A DNA stretch of 64,000 nucleotides from Scolanthus callimorphus (Eukaryota; Cnidaria; Anthozoa; Actiniaria; Edwardsiidae), in contig CM066923.1 in the NCBI GenBank assembly GCA_033964015.1, positions 3,210,978-3,274,977 on the forward strand, written 5' to 3'. Shown here one piece after another: positions 42,372 to 55,394 of the stretch. Each line of letters begins with the position of its first letter. Position 1 is the first letter of the stretch. The notes below the pieces were generated by a model. That model was not told where the DNA came from. It saw only the letters and a program-made list of their open reading frames with translations, and ran no database searches. The position numbers and the translations under genes were made by a program.

Positions 42372-45300
42372 GGCTGCGGTACAAGTCTGTGGATTCGGAA
42401 TGAAAAAAATGAGGTTAGTCAAAACAATGATTTTTTAAGTACCTGTTTCAAGGGGGGCAGGGGTTTCAATAGAAGGCGGCAACCAGCGGTGAGCCACTGT
42501 CTACTTCTCTGCTGACTGCTGGCAACTCCATTATTACTTCAATATTAAAGCAAATAGTATGCATGAATATGCCAATTATCTTGCCCTCAAAACCCAGGAA
42601 AATGCATTTTCTGCTAGCAAATTTTCAAAATTTCCTGATCCTGGGTTATGCTCCCTGTAATCCCCTAGAATGTCCCCTTTATGCCCTTTGTATAAGAGTC
42701 CTGAAACTCAGATGCCTACTTCCAAAACTTAGCCTGCTACTTCAAAAATTATTGAAACCCCTGGTGGTTTACAAATTTTGACTCAAAATATTTCGTGAAA
42801 TAATAATCATCAAGAAGATGGAGTCACCAACGACATCTACAAAATAAGAACAATAGTTTTGTGCAATAAAATCTGCTCCCATTGAATCACAGGTTGAGAA
42901 AATGGGCCATGAGAAACAGGTTGGGGAGTGGGGAGGTGTTGTGCAACCTATAACCACCTCCCCTGACAATAATGGGTACTCTCAAAGTTTGTTTGTTTTG
43001 ATTTCTTGCCTTTTAAAATACTGATGGGACTTATTGGCTACTTATATAGCCTATATATATAAACCTGGTTTATATCCGTTGTGAAACCTTTTATCTAAAG
43101 AGCATTCAATCAAAGTGGTTCCCAATTGTGGCAACAAACCAAATCCTGAAATCCTGACCAAAAATGCTATCAAGTGTTTGATATTTCTTTTCGAACGAAT
43201 GAAAAAGGAAGGAATAAAATCTCAAAATTCTATGCAAATGAAGACAGCGTTTTCCAACCTCCTCCACGCACATGACGCTTTCTTTTTCTGAGTTTGATGA
43301 ATTATTGAGTTTGAAAATATCAACAGAAGTTCTGTGATTGTTACCGAGGTAGAGTTAGCCATTGAATAATAAATTCCCAAAAGAGACATTTTTAATATTT
43401 AACATTTATTCGAAAAGTAAAATGTCAACATTTTTACCGAGCATTTGCACTTAACAGCTGTATGCTTTGGGACATGCAAGTACATCTAATAGGTACACTT
43501 TTTTCGAACCACGTTCGTTATACGAATGTCGAAGCTGAGATTTTGTTGTTTTGGTCCAAGATTTCACAGCTTGTACATTTGAAATTTTAGTGCGTGGGAC
43601 TGCGCGTCGTTTTCAAATCTTCGCGCGCGCATTGTTCGATTAACTTTTCTCTCCGCTTTTCTCCGTATAGGAACATGTTATTTTGTACATTTTTTGTTGT
43701 TTGAGTTCAAATATTTACAGCATGTACATTTGTATTTTGGCATAGGTTCACTCTACATGAGTGTAGTGTAGTATTTAGAAAAAAACTTTTACCTTGCGCA
43801 ATTTCCGCGGCATTCACTTAACCCATTGATATCTTGGGGCTTGTATTTTTGTAGAAAACTTTTGAAGCCGTCAAAATTTCCAATAACAACGTTTGGAATT
43901 TTCCCCACCTCAACAACAACAAAAACTCTGTGTAGCTCGGTTTGCATAAAGTTGAATATTGTAGATAAATTAATAACATTTTACCGTGGAATTCACGGTC
44001 GAGTGATTATTTTTTTGAATCCTATAGCAAGGAGTTCATATTACTTTTATTAAACATATTTGAGCTTTGAACTTCCTTGCGTGCGGTAACCTGTTTTTTT
44101 TTGTCGAATTAAGCTTTCAACCATTGTCATTGAATTCCGCGTTAAATTTCAAAAACTAGTGATGTTTCTTGAACTTGGACATGCATTTGGTAATTCGAAA
44201 GTTTTCCTAAAGTTCAACATTTCCCGACGCCTTGTGTTTCTCGGTGAGAACTTTGTCATCAAGAGCATCTGGGCGAATTGAGGTTAATCCAGTTACCAAA
44301 AGCATAAAGGCGGTTCTTAACTAGGAAGCTTTGTTGTTGGAAATCCCAGTTGATAAAATAGACTTACAAAAAATAGACTTGCCAATATATATTATCCCCA
44401 GTCGTGAAGCAGTGAATGATTAGCGACTTAGAAAATATAAAAGCGGCAGCGATTAAAACAAACAACGGAAAGAAGACACTGTTTAGTATATTATTTAGTA
44501 TTTTGTCAAACTAACAGTGGTCTGCAGTGTCCCAGGATGACTAATATCGCAAAACGCTTGAGGAACTAACTTTTTTAGGACAAAAAGAAAAAGGATATGA
44601 TTCTCAAATCCCTTTTGTCTGATTCGCATGCACTGACTTTTCCAAAATCCTTTAAAACCTAGGCACATATGATTAAAAAAAAGACTTCACCAAAACGTTA
44701 CTGCAATAATTTCTTCGAAAATGTCTGGCCACTCAACTTTGCTTTGTAGACTTGGAATAATTGTTTCATCTTTTGCTACGCGTCCACTGAATGTCTTGCA
44801 TCTAAGATTAAACTAGAACACTAGACTTGCATGTAGTAGAGTGGTTTTCAAAACCCCGTAAAACACGCTTTAGCATATTAGACTTTTATTACGCTCTAAC
44901 TCCATTATTCCCTTTTGTATTGTATGTGCTATTACTCTTTTCACTATTACCCTTTGTTTCACAGGAATATGGAAACAAATCTAACTTTGTATCTGAACTA
45001 TGAACTATGTTTTTTGCCCCCTTGCGAGCTTTTCCGAACTCTGAAAAGCGACGAAAATTAAAGAAATTTAAAACGATTTCAAAGTACCGCCAGAAAACGT
45101 CCGATTTTTAGATAAAACTTCCATTTTGTTGATATTTATTTACTAAAGAGTCCATTGCGGGATGTTCATTTATTCATATTATCTTATGAATCACTTTTTT
45201 TAACTCAAGGCGCATTTATAAAGATGCGTTTTTTAGCACAGGTTTGATGATTTAGAACGTCTTTCACTGGACGTTTGAGTATTTCTTCGTTTTACTTTTT

Positions 45301-46284
45301 CCTTGAAGAATCACACATGAAGTAATACCATACTGTTAGTTGGTACTCTTTACCAGAGTATACAGCTAAGCTTAGGTTACAGTATAAAAGAAACAGCATT
45401 CTAAAAAGGCTTTGGAAGGATGAAACAATTGCCATATGCAGCTCAGACCAAGCCTTAGAATACCAGACAATAGAACTGTGGGGCGTAGCCCTATGTGACT
45501 TTTCTTTAACAGTCTGAAGAATAATATCTGTTTTTCTATTTTTCTTCTTAATAGCTATAGTCAAAAGAAATACGTAGCTATAGTAGCTATTCTTTTGACT
45601 ATATAGCTATAGTCAAAAGAAATACGAAGCCTTCGTATCCTCTTTTACAGAGAAGCAATTTCGAGTGCGATTTACGGTTGTTTTCAGAATGCTTTTCCGC
45701 GCCACGTTGTGAAGTTCGCAACCAAGTTCCCAACTAAGTCGTAACTTCGCATCTAAGTTGGCAATTATGTTTCGAAAACACAAGCTGCTTAGGTGGCAGT
45801 GATCTGTGAGTATTGAAAGGTTTTACAGGCGGATTTAGAGGGGGGCAGAGGGGTCCCCCCCCCCTCTTTCTCGAGAGATTTTCCCATACGTTTACTGAAT
45901 TTGCTGGAGGAAATTTGAAAATGTTCGTCCCATGTTTTCACTATCCGGTCCCCCTTTTTGAAATTCCTGGATCCGCCTCTGTTTTATGTGTTTTTATCTG
46001 TATTTTCCATCTGAGTTGCCAAATTACGAAGTTAGTTAGGAACTTTGTTGCGAACTTAGTAACCTAGTTTAACGCGAGAAAAGTACTCTCCATCTGTCTC
46101 CTGGATTAAGGCCCCAAAAAGTCTCGAGAAATTTAAGTCTCAATAAAGATTTTTATCATTGTTGATCGCGATCTGAAAAGTTTTTGAAGAAAAAAAATGT
46201 GATGTATTGCTATCCTACGTTTCACGATGCAACAGTCGCTAATTTTAACGAATAAACTGAGAATTAAATAATTGATCTACTTAC
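42372..46284. other. Non-coding, upstream of the ADAMTS-like gene
   Basis: AT-rich sequence with no recognised domain, RNA or repeat apart from small duplications such as AGCTATAGTCAAAAGAAATA at 45554-45630 and a dispersed repeat at 45826-45985. The promoter of the ADAMTS-like gene is expected somewhere above 42372, but I cannot place it. Confidence 0.5.
45826..45985. repeat. Dispersed repeat, copy 2
   Basis: Inverse match of 16915-17095, including TTTGCTGGAGGAAATTTGAA and TTTGAAATTCCTGGATCCGC with a C run between. Confidence 0.75.
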
Positions 46285-46358
46285 CCCAATAAGACCTGTT
46301 CCCCGGCTTCCTCAGACGTCTGCTCTAGATCCGCAAGGTATGAACGGTAGGTACCAGA
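46285..46358 (-). CDS. Candidate isolated exon
   Basis: Between GGTATTACAG and GTAAGTAG there is an open 74-nt stretch reading SGTYRSYLADLEQTSEEAGE QVLLG, with phase 0 entry and phase 2 exit. It looks like protein and both splice sites are strong. It does not join the ADAMTS exons I placed, so it may belong to an alternative 5' end or to another gene beyond the window's resolvable exons. Confidence 0.3.
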
Positions 46359-48599
46359 CTGTAATACCTTCTTTACCTGCTTCAATAAATACCTCCTCAG
46401 AGTACCGTTAACAAACGAGCCCTGAGCTCTTAGAGGGGCATATAGCACTAAGCGGGGTATGGATGCATATACTTGGTGGTGCGGGCAATTAACGTCATTA
46501 AGACACAGTTATTACATCTCTCCATCTATTATCTTCCCGGATGTTTAAAAAATAAAATCCCCTAAAATCTCAAAGGGCTTAGCAACGTGAAGAAAGAAAT
46601 ACCGCTTATTCGCCACCAACTAGAACTTCTTTTTAACTAGGAACTCAAAGACACCGCCCTTGTATATCAATGTGGTTATGCTGTGATATCTCGGTCCCTT
46701 TTACTAATGGTTTCATAAGCTAAATACAGCGGCGGTTGGCTAGAGTCGAGCTGTAACACAACATGTGAGCTTTTCCCAGACTTCTCATCTCATATTTGCA
46801 AAACAATATTTTAATATACCGGGCGTTCTGTATAAATTTTCATGGTCATTTTCAAGCCGTGATTTGTTTGTTTAAACCTTAGGATTGGACTAATAATTTT
46901 GAATGTTAGAGAGGGGATAATTAGTTAGATAAACAAACCTGAATGGGACGGAAACACGAAGCAAAATAGAGGAGCCGTTTTTGTCGCCGATAGCTGAGCT
47001 ATTAAGGGGACACTTAAGTTGACTCATTGGCAAGTATTTTTTAAAGGGATTTAAAGGACTTATTTCTACTGAAGTGCCGTTAATTAACTAAAATGTTCAT
47101 ATTCTTGATTGGGATATTTCACAGTTTCACGTAAGCGTTCAGTATTCACTGTTTCATATATACGAGTTTATACAAAATGAGTAGTTTCATTATTTATTTA
47201 AAATATTTTCCGTTTTCGTCCTGGTTTATTTTTTCTTTCTCTCATTTTTCTGTAATTTTTCTCTCTGACATTTCATTTGTATATTTTGTTGCTGCTTTCC
47301 TTTCATAGTTTCACAATTTAACGATCCTTGGTTTTGGGTCGTTTTTATCTTTCCTTTTTGCAATAATTATTTTCATTACAATTTATTTACTTATTGTACA
47401 AAGCAGCGGTCTTTTTGTGTTGAAGATTGCCCTGCCTCTTGAATTTCACGCAAATTCTACACTTAATAACAACCGAATGAATACTTTATTCCATGTTTTA
47501 TCTTCTTTCTTCCTTGCAATAGTTTATTCATTGCCATTATATGCACTTGCTTATTGTAAAATCAGCTGCCTTTTTGTGTCGAAGTGAAGGTTCCACCTGT
47601 AACGATAAGAAAACAAAATCGAACATCATGCTTAAATCACCTTAAAAAGTGATCTCTTTCACTTATTATTACAAAAGAGTGAATGTTATTTATCAATTTT
47701 CTATAATTTTTGTTTCTCATTCCCGTTTAGTTTTCGAAAATATACAGAAGCAACGGAGAGAAATTCCCGTCAAACTTAGAGGCGTGCACGACTATATTTT
47801 ATCAAAGAAACCGTTTAACGCTTCACGTAAAAAGAGTAATTCATTCATTTATCGCTTCACGTATTGAATTTCTTTCATTTATAAACATTTACACCTGCTC
47901 GAGCCGAAAAAAAAACGCCATACACACCTTCATTAAAAGCGTGTTTTCTCCTAAACAAAGTTTGTCTATTTATGTAATGAAAGCAGTATAGCTAATCACC
48001 TGTATGTCCAAGGGCACTTTTAAAAAGTGTAGATGCTTTATAGCCTGTTTAAACATAAGATTTAGTCTAATACATTTCTGTGCCAATAATGAATCTTAAA
48101 AAAGCGTAAAATCAATGTTTACTGTATAGCGTTCTCAGCAACACGCGCAGTTGAAAAGAAATGCTTGGGAATTGAAAACGCGTTTTTTGTTTGCGATTCC
48201 ATGACAACGTGCGTTCTTTGCACGCTTTTTGCTCGAAAAGGGCGTGCATTGTCATGGAATCATAGACAAAAAAACGTGTTTTCGATTTGCAAGCATTTGT
48301 TTTGATAACTTCTGCAAAGCCATAATAAGTAATTTTTGACCATAACATTGTTTTCCCCTAAGAAGAAAAAAACATCTGTTTTTAAACCTTTCCTGAGGTG
48401 TTTACATTTTTGTGTGTTATGTATATTTTAATGGCGAAGAAATAAATCAATAGTAATAGCGCTATTCACGCTGACGTCACCCATTGTTATTAATGTGACA
48501 ACTAGAGATCGATTGGTTCACAGAACAAAGGATGTTATTCAATCTAAGGTTTACACTAGCATTAGGGAAGAAGTCAAAACACTTGTACTCAACTGGTAC
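46359..48599. other. Non-coding, nothing recognised
   Basis: AT-rich. An imperfect inverted repeat at about 48160-48305 is built around TTCCATGACAACGTGCG. No gene signal is visible. Confidence 0.5.
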
Positions 48600-48840
48600 C
48601 AAATGTTTTCAGGGCCGGGAGGTGGTGGGTACCGGCATCTACCCCCTTAGGTACCCAATACCCCTTTTTCCGACCTCATTTTCCCAGAGCATGATCTAGG
48701 GGTACCTGTTTTTATTGCGCATATGGACTCCTCTCGCGGCGAGGAAAGCGTTGGAGCATACGCCTTTTTAATATCTATTTTATTTAAGGAGACACTTGCT
48801 CCTAAAATTCAGCTCTGAGTGGTAGATGGCTCCGGCACTC
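48600..48840. repeat. Dispersed repeat, copy 2
   Basis: Inverse match of 19690-19930, including GGTGGTGGGTACCGGCATCT and GAAAGCGTTGGAGCATACGC. Confidence 0.75.
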
Positions 48841-48960
48841 CCCCTCCTCCCCCAGAAAAAAAAGTGGGTACCAAAAAGTACGGATGTGTTGACCTATTCC
48901 GTTAGAATGGCACTGTTGATAAACAGTATTATATTGCCACTGGGTCCCATTGTACTATAT

Positions 48961-49270
48961 CATCCTTGCGCGCCAGGGTCCTTCCCTCATCTCCCCCCTG
49001 GGGAAAGAGGAAAATTTTTTGTGAATATAAAGTTCAATTTTTGTATATAAATTTATGGCACTCAGGAAAAATAGGCATAAAATTTCTTTTTGTATATATA
49101 AAATTTCATTTTGTGTATTCATACGTTTTTAGAAGACACACACCAGTCAATCGCAACATAACATAACATTACAGTTAGTTATAGACACACAAAAGTGGTT
49201 TAGGCACACAAAGAAATCCTTTTCCTCTTTCCCTGGGGGGAGTGAGGGGAGGACCCAGCGCGCGAGGATG
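48961..49270. mobile_element. Inverted-repeat element of about 310 bp
   Basis: CATCCTTGCGCGCCAGGGTC at the left is mirrored by GGACCCAGCGCGCGAGGATG at the right, followed inward by C-rich/G-rich arms. It is the full-length relative of the 64-bp hairpin at 10147. Confidence 0.8.
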
Positions 49271-50947
49271 TGTAGTATATAAGATATGGGAGAGGAGGCC
49301 TGGTGGAGCAAAAGATGGCAAAAGCAAAGGGAGGGAGGGTGGGTGAATATGAAAAGCCAAGAGGCACCACCAGGCCTAAGGGGGAGCACAGCCGCCACCG
49401 ATACACTATTTCCACCATGGTCTAGATACTTTTTATTGCCATATTTTCTCAAGCAAGTCGAAATCTATTTTTCACTTTTAATATGTTACTAGTCACACAT
49501 CCTACGTGGGGAACTCTCAATGCCGTAGAACAATGGGGTTTTGCCTAGTTCTTGCATGGATGATTACCTAACCGAGGGCCCGTCTTTCAGTGAACTACAA
49601 ATTGTTGTTGTTATGTTTTATCTGCCCTTTTATGCTAATTATGTTGTCATTTGTTTTCTTGTTATAGCGATTGTTGGCAGTGGGTGTAGCCATCTTTCTA
49701 CTGATGAGCCAGCGACGGTCCTTATATCACTACTGCGATGAAACTTAGAAGAGTGCAGAGAGAAGTAAGACAAATCACACACACACAGCTTTTTTAGGAG
49801 CCGTGGCTAGTTTCTATCTCACTGCACTTACTTTTACCGTTGTTTTCCAACTTCGCAAAAGTAGCCTCTGCACGCAAAAAGCGCGCATTTGCAAGAAAAT
49901 GGCGTGCACTAGAAGAAGCTGCTCTGTCAGGTTTATGCACGGGTAAGAAAAAGTCAATAACGTCAATTACGTAAAAAAAAAATCAATGGACGACTCCAGC
50001 TACAAGCGCGCGCGCTTTCTTGTTTTTAGAAATGACTTTGGAATGTAACACAACTACCAGGATGCAACACGCGCATACAAATGCAATTGATTCGTAAAAT
50101 GTAACACAACTACCGAGATACTTTACTAAAGGCAATATTGGAGAATTCGCGTGAAAAAAGTTATATTTTCTATCAAAATTGAAGCGAGCGTTGTGATACG
50201 TTAATTCAATAAAGATCACTCGTGAGCGCTAGCGCCTTTTTCTGCATTCTTGTAAAACCAGCCACACCAGTCAATGCGAGAACGTTCGCAGTCTTGAACG
50301 GAGGTTTTGACGTGGGTGCAGAGGCCACATCGAAACACAGATCAAAACCAGCAGAAGAGGCACGACAAAGAAGAAATATACTTCACTTTGTCACAGTTGT
50401 CAGCATTCAAGGCGATTTTAGCGGCTAAGATTCAGTTTTAACTGCAGTCCTTCAGCCCAGGTACAACATTCTGACCAATGGGATGAAGAATATGAATGGA
50501 GCTCTCGTTATAACGAAGGAGGCAAAGAAACTGTCAGAGTTGATTTGTCCACCTGAGGCGTACGAACTTTTGGTCTGCAGGCAACATGCGATCCCATTAA
50601 ATCGTTATGCAAAGAATGTAAATACGCATGCTAGTGCTGAGAGAGGATGGAGATTCTGCAGACCAAAACAGAACAAATTAAATTGACATGTTGCCAATTA
50701 CTATAAACCTCAACCACGAGTCAGCAATATGAAGAGTCAGCAGCATTCGGAACAAAGAAGTATTGCTAAGTGATAATCATCGAAATACAAAGAAAACAAG
50801 AGAAAGCAATATTGCGGTAAGTTGTTATCTTTCTGTTGTTGTTTGCTAAAATGTTATAAGGTTTTCATCCTTGGTGTCTCGACACACCACGAGTCCCCTA
50901 TTCAATTATAAATTTCGCTGTCTCGTTCTATTCCTGACTTGGTATTA
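49271..50947. other. Non-coding, nothing recognised
   Basis: Short ORFs only. A small inverted pair (GGTCTGCAGGCAACATG at about 50572 and GCAGACC...CATGTTGCC at about 50658-50695) suggests another small foldback. Confidence 0.45.
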
Positions 50948-52392
50948 TAAACAGTCAAGAGGAGATAGCAGCAGTGCTGATATTTGGGTTAAAGATTGTT
51001 CAGGATAAAAGACTCCGTCGAATGTGGATTGTTTTGTTTTTCGTAGTGTAAACCGTACGTAATATGTCGAACTGGAAATAAGCGAAATACTTAGCGATAA
51101 CTCAACAAGAGTCAGTCCTCAATGGCCGCCATAACCAAGAGTCCGGTTTCCTCGGGCCAGGCCCAAGGAGTCCGGGCACAGGGTGCCCAGCAACTGTTAC
51201 ACTAGCATCTGACGTCAAAGAGGTAACAATTGCACACTGGTTGGTCTCGGCTAAAGTTGAAAAGCTAATGGACATCTTTTTGTTATAACGACGCAAAGAA
51301 AAATCATTGACGCACCAAATGGCACTTAATTACTTTATAACAATGAGATTTTACTCAGCGATTGCAAGTTCAAGGAACATGAGCGTGGAAAAACTTTGTT
51401 GTATTTATGATTTGAAAAACACCGTTGGCAGGTTATGGAAGCTACCCTATCGGCGGGTATGAATACAAATCCCTGTAGCCCATTCACAATTTCGATCATT
51501 GCAAAAATTACAAAATAGGAAAATAACTTCTGACCCCCCGGTGGGGGGGAACTCGTATAGACTCTAATGGGGAGGTGCTTGTCTTGAAAAGTATCAATAT
51601 GTAGGCGTGGCTCATTACCTTTATCTTAAATCCACGTAGAAGTCCCCCAAAAATAACGCGCAAATTTCTGAGCTAGAAACTAAATTTTTGCAAGCCGGTA
51701 GGGCAGAAGAAAATGACTGCTTCGGCTCACAGGCACTTATCTGAGCCAGAAAAAAAATCCTGCACAAGAAAAACGTGGAACCTCTCCCGAAGATATCTTT
51801 AATGGTCCGTCCCTTATAGTGCTCTCACATTGTTCGACATCATACTCGTAATCTACTCGCAACAGTATGTCAAACATGTACATAACCTGACGTTTCATTT
51901 TGTGTGTTTATTTTCAAGGTCCCTTAGAATTTCCACAATATAAAGTGTGAGCCGAGCTATCAATTGCCCGTTTTCACATTTTTCGAGCCGTTACATCGAG
52001 CCATTCCGACATCGATCCGTCTCGTCTCTGATAAAAAAGGGCTTACGTTATTCAAGACAAAACATCGCTGTTGTTATCCCATTCTAATTGCGTGCGCAAA
52101 CAGCTCATAGGACCGTCTACAATGTTTAAGGGTGTTAGTATACGAACACGTGTCTCGCCCCGAGGGGCCAACTGACGACCAGACTGCTTGTTCTGTGTCT
52201 TTCTAGTATATGCAAGCAATTCTGATTTGCATATGGAAATCCAAGCTTTTTAAGAAACACGCAAGTTGACGTGAGCTACATTTGAGCAAAGCAACTGATT
52301 TTGACGTGCAGTTTTTAGACAAGCTCTTAACGAACAGGACGCATTCTCTTTTGCAAAAGTTTAGAAAATTCCTACTTCAAAGTAGCTTGAAG

Positions 52393-52443
52393 ATGGAGGG
52401 AAGGAATATCTTGGCGACCTTTGCAATTCTCGTGGTTTTTGTG
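52393..52443 (+). pseudogene. Duplicate first exon (signal peptide) of the GPI-anchored protein gene, wrong phase
   Basis: ATG opens MEGRNILATFAILVVFV and ends at GTATGT in phase 0. Exon 2 at 60048 needs phase 1, so splicing from this copy would give the wrong frame. It is one base shorter than the copy at 55343 in a T run. Confidence 0.75.
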
Positions 52444-53169
52444 GTATGTCAAGATCTTAGTAGTGTGTAGTGTAGCTTCCATTTTGTGCTTGCTAGTGAA
52501 ATTTACCAGGATTTTAACCAGTTTTTGATAAATAGTGGTAAACAATTTTGATAAAGTGGCAAAAAATCCGGTTACTGAAAAGTTGAGAACCTCTGTGCTT
52601 GATTTTTGTTTGTTTTGGAAGAACTTACTTAAGTTCGTCCAGCCATGAAGTACTCGTAGAAAGCGGAGAAATTAGATTTCAAAGTTCACTAGTTAGTGCA
52701 ATTCTTTAAAAATCCTTATATACTGATATGAACTTTGAAATGTATTTTTCCTAGGTTCCATCAAAATTTCGTAACGGGACTAACTCGGGAAACGTCTTGT
52801 TTTAAAGTTGCGATTCCCAAAGTCAGACGAGGTTAAAATGGATTTAGTTTTAGTTATCGACACGGATTTTTTTGTATTTAACCTGATCGGCCGAAAGGGC
52901 TATTGACTCAGAGGCCATGAGGGCGAGAGGAATAATTGTTTTAGTCAAATCACACTAGTAGGTCAATTTGTATAGCATAAAACGTTTTCTGGTCTGATCA
53001 TTTGCCATTTTCTGGCTTTCAAATCCGACACCTTTCGCTACTAGTCGGCTATAACTTATAGCCTTCTAGGAGCGTTAGGCAATGAGATTTTTGAGTACTA
53101 TGAAAGCATCCTCTCACAAACATATCGCTGATCAAAATGCCGGACTAGTTAACCTAAAATTAGAGAGCG

Positions 53170-53432
53170 TATACACCTGTTTCAATTAACGTTGCTCTGC
53201 AAAACGTAAAACCATAAACCATGCTTCATAAGTCGTAATGGTAATTCCTGTCTAAAACGAAGCGGTTCTCAAAGTAGTGTGTCTCAAAGTAGTAAAAAAG
53301 TGCCATTGGGTGGTTTTAGTTTAGTTTGGTTTGCCAAACTCGAGGAAAATACGAGAAATAGCGTCTTCATTATGATGCATGGTTCATGGTTTTACGTTTT
53401 ACAGAGCAACGTTAATTGAAATAAGGTGTATT
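53170..53432. mobile_element. MITE, also present in the second duplicate (59306-59545)
   Basis: ACACCTGTTTCAATTAACGT and its inverse lie at the ends, with a further paired block GCTCTGCAAAACGTAAAACC. It is shared by both copies, so it predates the duplication. Confidence 0.85.
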
Positions 53433-55342
53433 TTGGTATAAATGAAATGATCTTTTTTAGAGATCAGTCTGCGTTGCCATTCTAAAGATGACACACCTGA
53501 AAATATCACACCCTGCCCATAATGCATTGCTTTGTTTTTTTGTTTGTTTACATGATTCGTACACATTGTACTCACTATTTTGAATCTGATTGGCTATTAA
53601 TAGGGCTCGCTTTATTTAAGAAACTTACTCGGAACCTATAGGAGGATCCTTTGTTTACATTTTGAGCTCATTAGCATAAGCAATGTTCAGAATCAGACCG
53701 TGCGAGGGAACTATAAATGATGCGTTCTGAATATCAATAGAGTGCTGTAAATAGAACATAATTGGAAAATTTCAAGCTGACATCTCGAATTCTAAGCGCG
53801 TGGTGCATCGTTCAATTTAGAGGAAACATGTCAGCTAATTAGCGTTTAGCCCCAATGATTTCACACAATTTTGAAAAGCTTCAACTAGCCTGAAAAATGA
53901 AACAGAAAGAAAGGAAACAGGTCAAGACTTTTTAAAGAATAAAAAATAAACTTGTTTTGAGCTTTTCGTTGCATTTTCAAAGCTAGATACAGCGTTTTAA
54001 AATTTCGTAAATGTAAACAATGACGTCAGCAAGGAATAAACAGTCAAGAGGAGATAGCAGCAGTGCTGATATTTGGGTTAAAGATTGTTCGGGATAAAAG
54101 ACTCCGTCGAATGTGGATTGTTTTGTTTTTCGTAGCATCTGACGTCAAAGAGGTAAGAATTGCACACTGGTTGGTCTCGGCTAAAGTTCAAAAGCTAATG
54201 GACATCTTTTGTTATAACGACGCAAAGAAACATCATTGACGCACCAAATAGGACTTAATTACTTTATAACAATGAGATTTTACTCAGCGATTGCAAGTTC
54301 AAGGTTAACAGAGCAACATGTGCGTGGAAATAACTTTGTTGTATTTATGATTTGAAAAATACCGTTGGCAGGTTATGGAGTCACCCTATCGGCGGGTATG
54401 AATACAAATCCCTGTAGCCCATTCACAATTTCGCTCATTGCAAAAATTACAAACTAGGAAAACAACTTGTGACACCACGTGGGGGAACACGTACAGGATC
54501 TAATGGGGAGGTGCTCGTCGGGCAAAAGTATCAATATGGGCGTGCCTCATATAAAACCTTTATCCTTTGGAAATCGAAGTAAAAATCCCCAAAAAATAAC
54601 GCGCAAACTTCTGAGCTAAAAAACTAAATTTTTGCAAGCCGTGAGGCAGAAGAAAATGACTGCTTCGGCTCACAGGCACTTATCTGAGCCAGAAAAAAAA
54701 TCCTGCACAAGAAAAACGTGGAACCTCTCCCGAAGATATCTTTAATGGTCCGTCCCTTATAGTGCTCTCACATTGTTCGACATCATACTCGTAATCTACT
54801 CGCAACAGTATGTCAAACATGTACATAACCTGACGTTTCATTTTGTGTGTTTATTTTCAAGGTCCCTTAGAATTTCCACAATATAAAGTGTGAGCCAAGC
54901 TATCAATTGACCGTTTTCACAATTTTCGAGCCGTTACATCGAGCCATCCCGACATCGATCCGTCTCGTCTCTGATAAAAAAGGGCTTACGTTATTCAAGA
55001 CAAAACCTCGCTGTTGTCATCTCATTCTAATTGCGTGCGCAAACAGCTCATAGGACCGTCTACAACGTTTAAGGGTGTTAGTATACGAACACGTGTCTCG
55101 CCCCGAGGGGCCAACTGACGACCAGACTGCTTGTTCTGTGTCTTTCTAGTATATGCAAGCAATTCTGATTTGCATATGGAAATCCAAGCTTTTTAAGAAA
55201 CACGCAAGTTGACGTGAGCTTATAACGCATTTGAACAAAGCAACTGATTTTGACGTTCAGTTTTTAGACAAGCTCCTAAAGAACAGGACGCATTCTCTTT
55301 TGCAAAAGTCTAGGAAAATTCCTACTTAAAAGTAGCTTGAAG

Positions 55343-55394
55343 ATGGAGGGAAGGAATATCTTTGCGACCTTTGCAGTTCTCGTGTTTTTTTGTG
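55343..55394 (+). CDS. GPI-anchored protein gene, exon 1: signal peptide
   Basis: ATG opens MEGRNIFATFAVLVFFC and stops at GTATGT in phase 1. Joined to exon 2 it gives CALAHA followed by DK, a convincing signal peptidase site. It is preferred over the copy at 52393 because only this one has the right phase. Confidence 0.85.

Larger units (their letters stand above)
50948..53532. repeat. Upstream copy of a segmental tandem duplication
   Basis: It starts ATAAACAGTCAAGAGGAGAT and ends CCTGCCCATAATGCATT. It matches 54036-59642 at roughly 95 percent by eye outside indels. It contains a copy of the promoter and first exon of the GPI-anchored protein gene. Relative to the other copy it carries about 157 extra bases at 51047-51204 and lacks two insertions. 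Confidence 0.9.

Noticed and set aside
52393..52443. Use of the upstream duplicate as the true first exon of the GPI-anchored protein gene
   Set aside because: Its phase 0 donor does not match the phase 1 entry of exon 2, whereas the copy at 55343 does.
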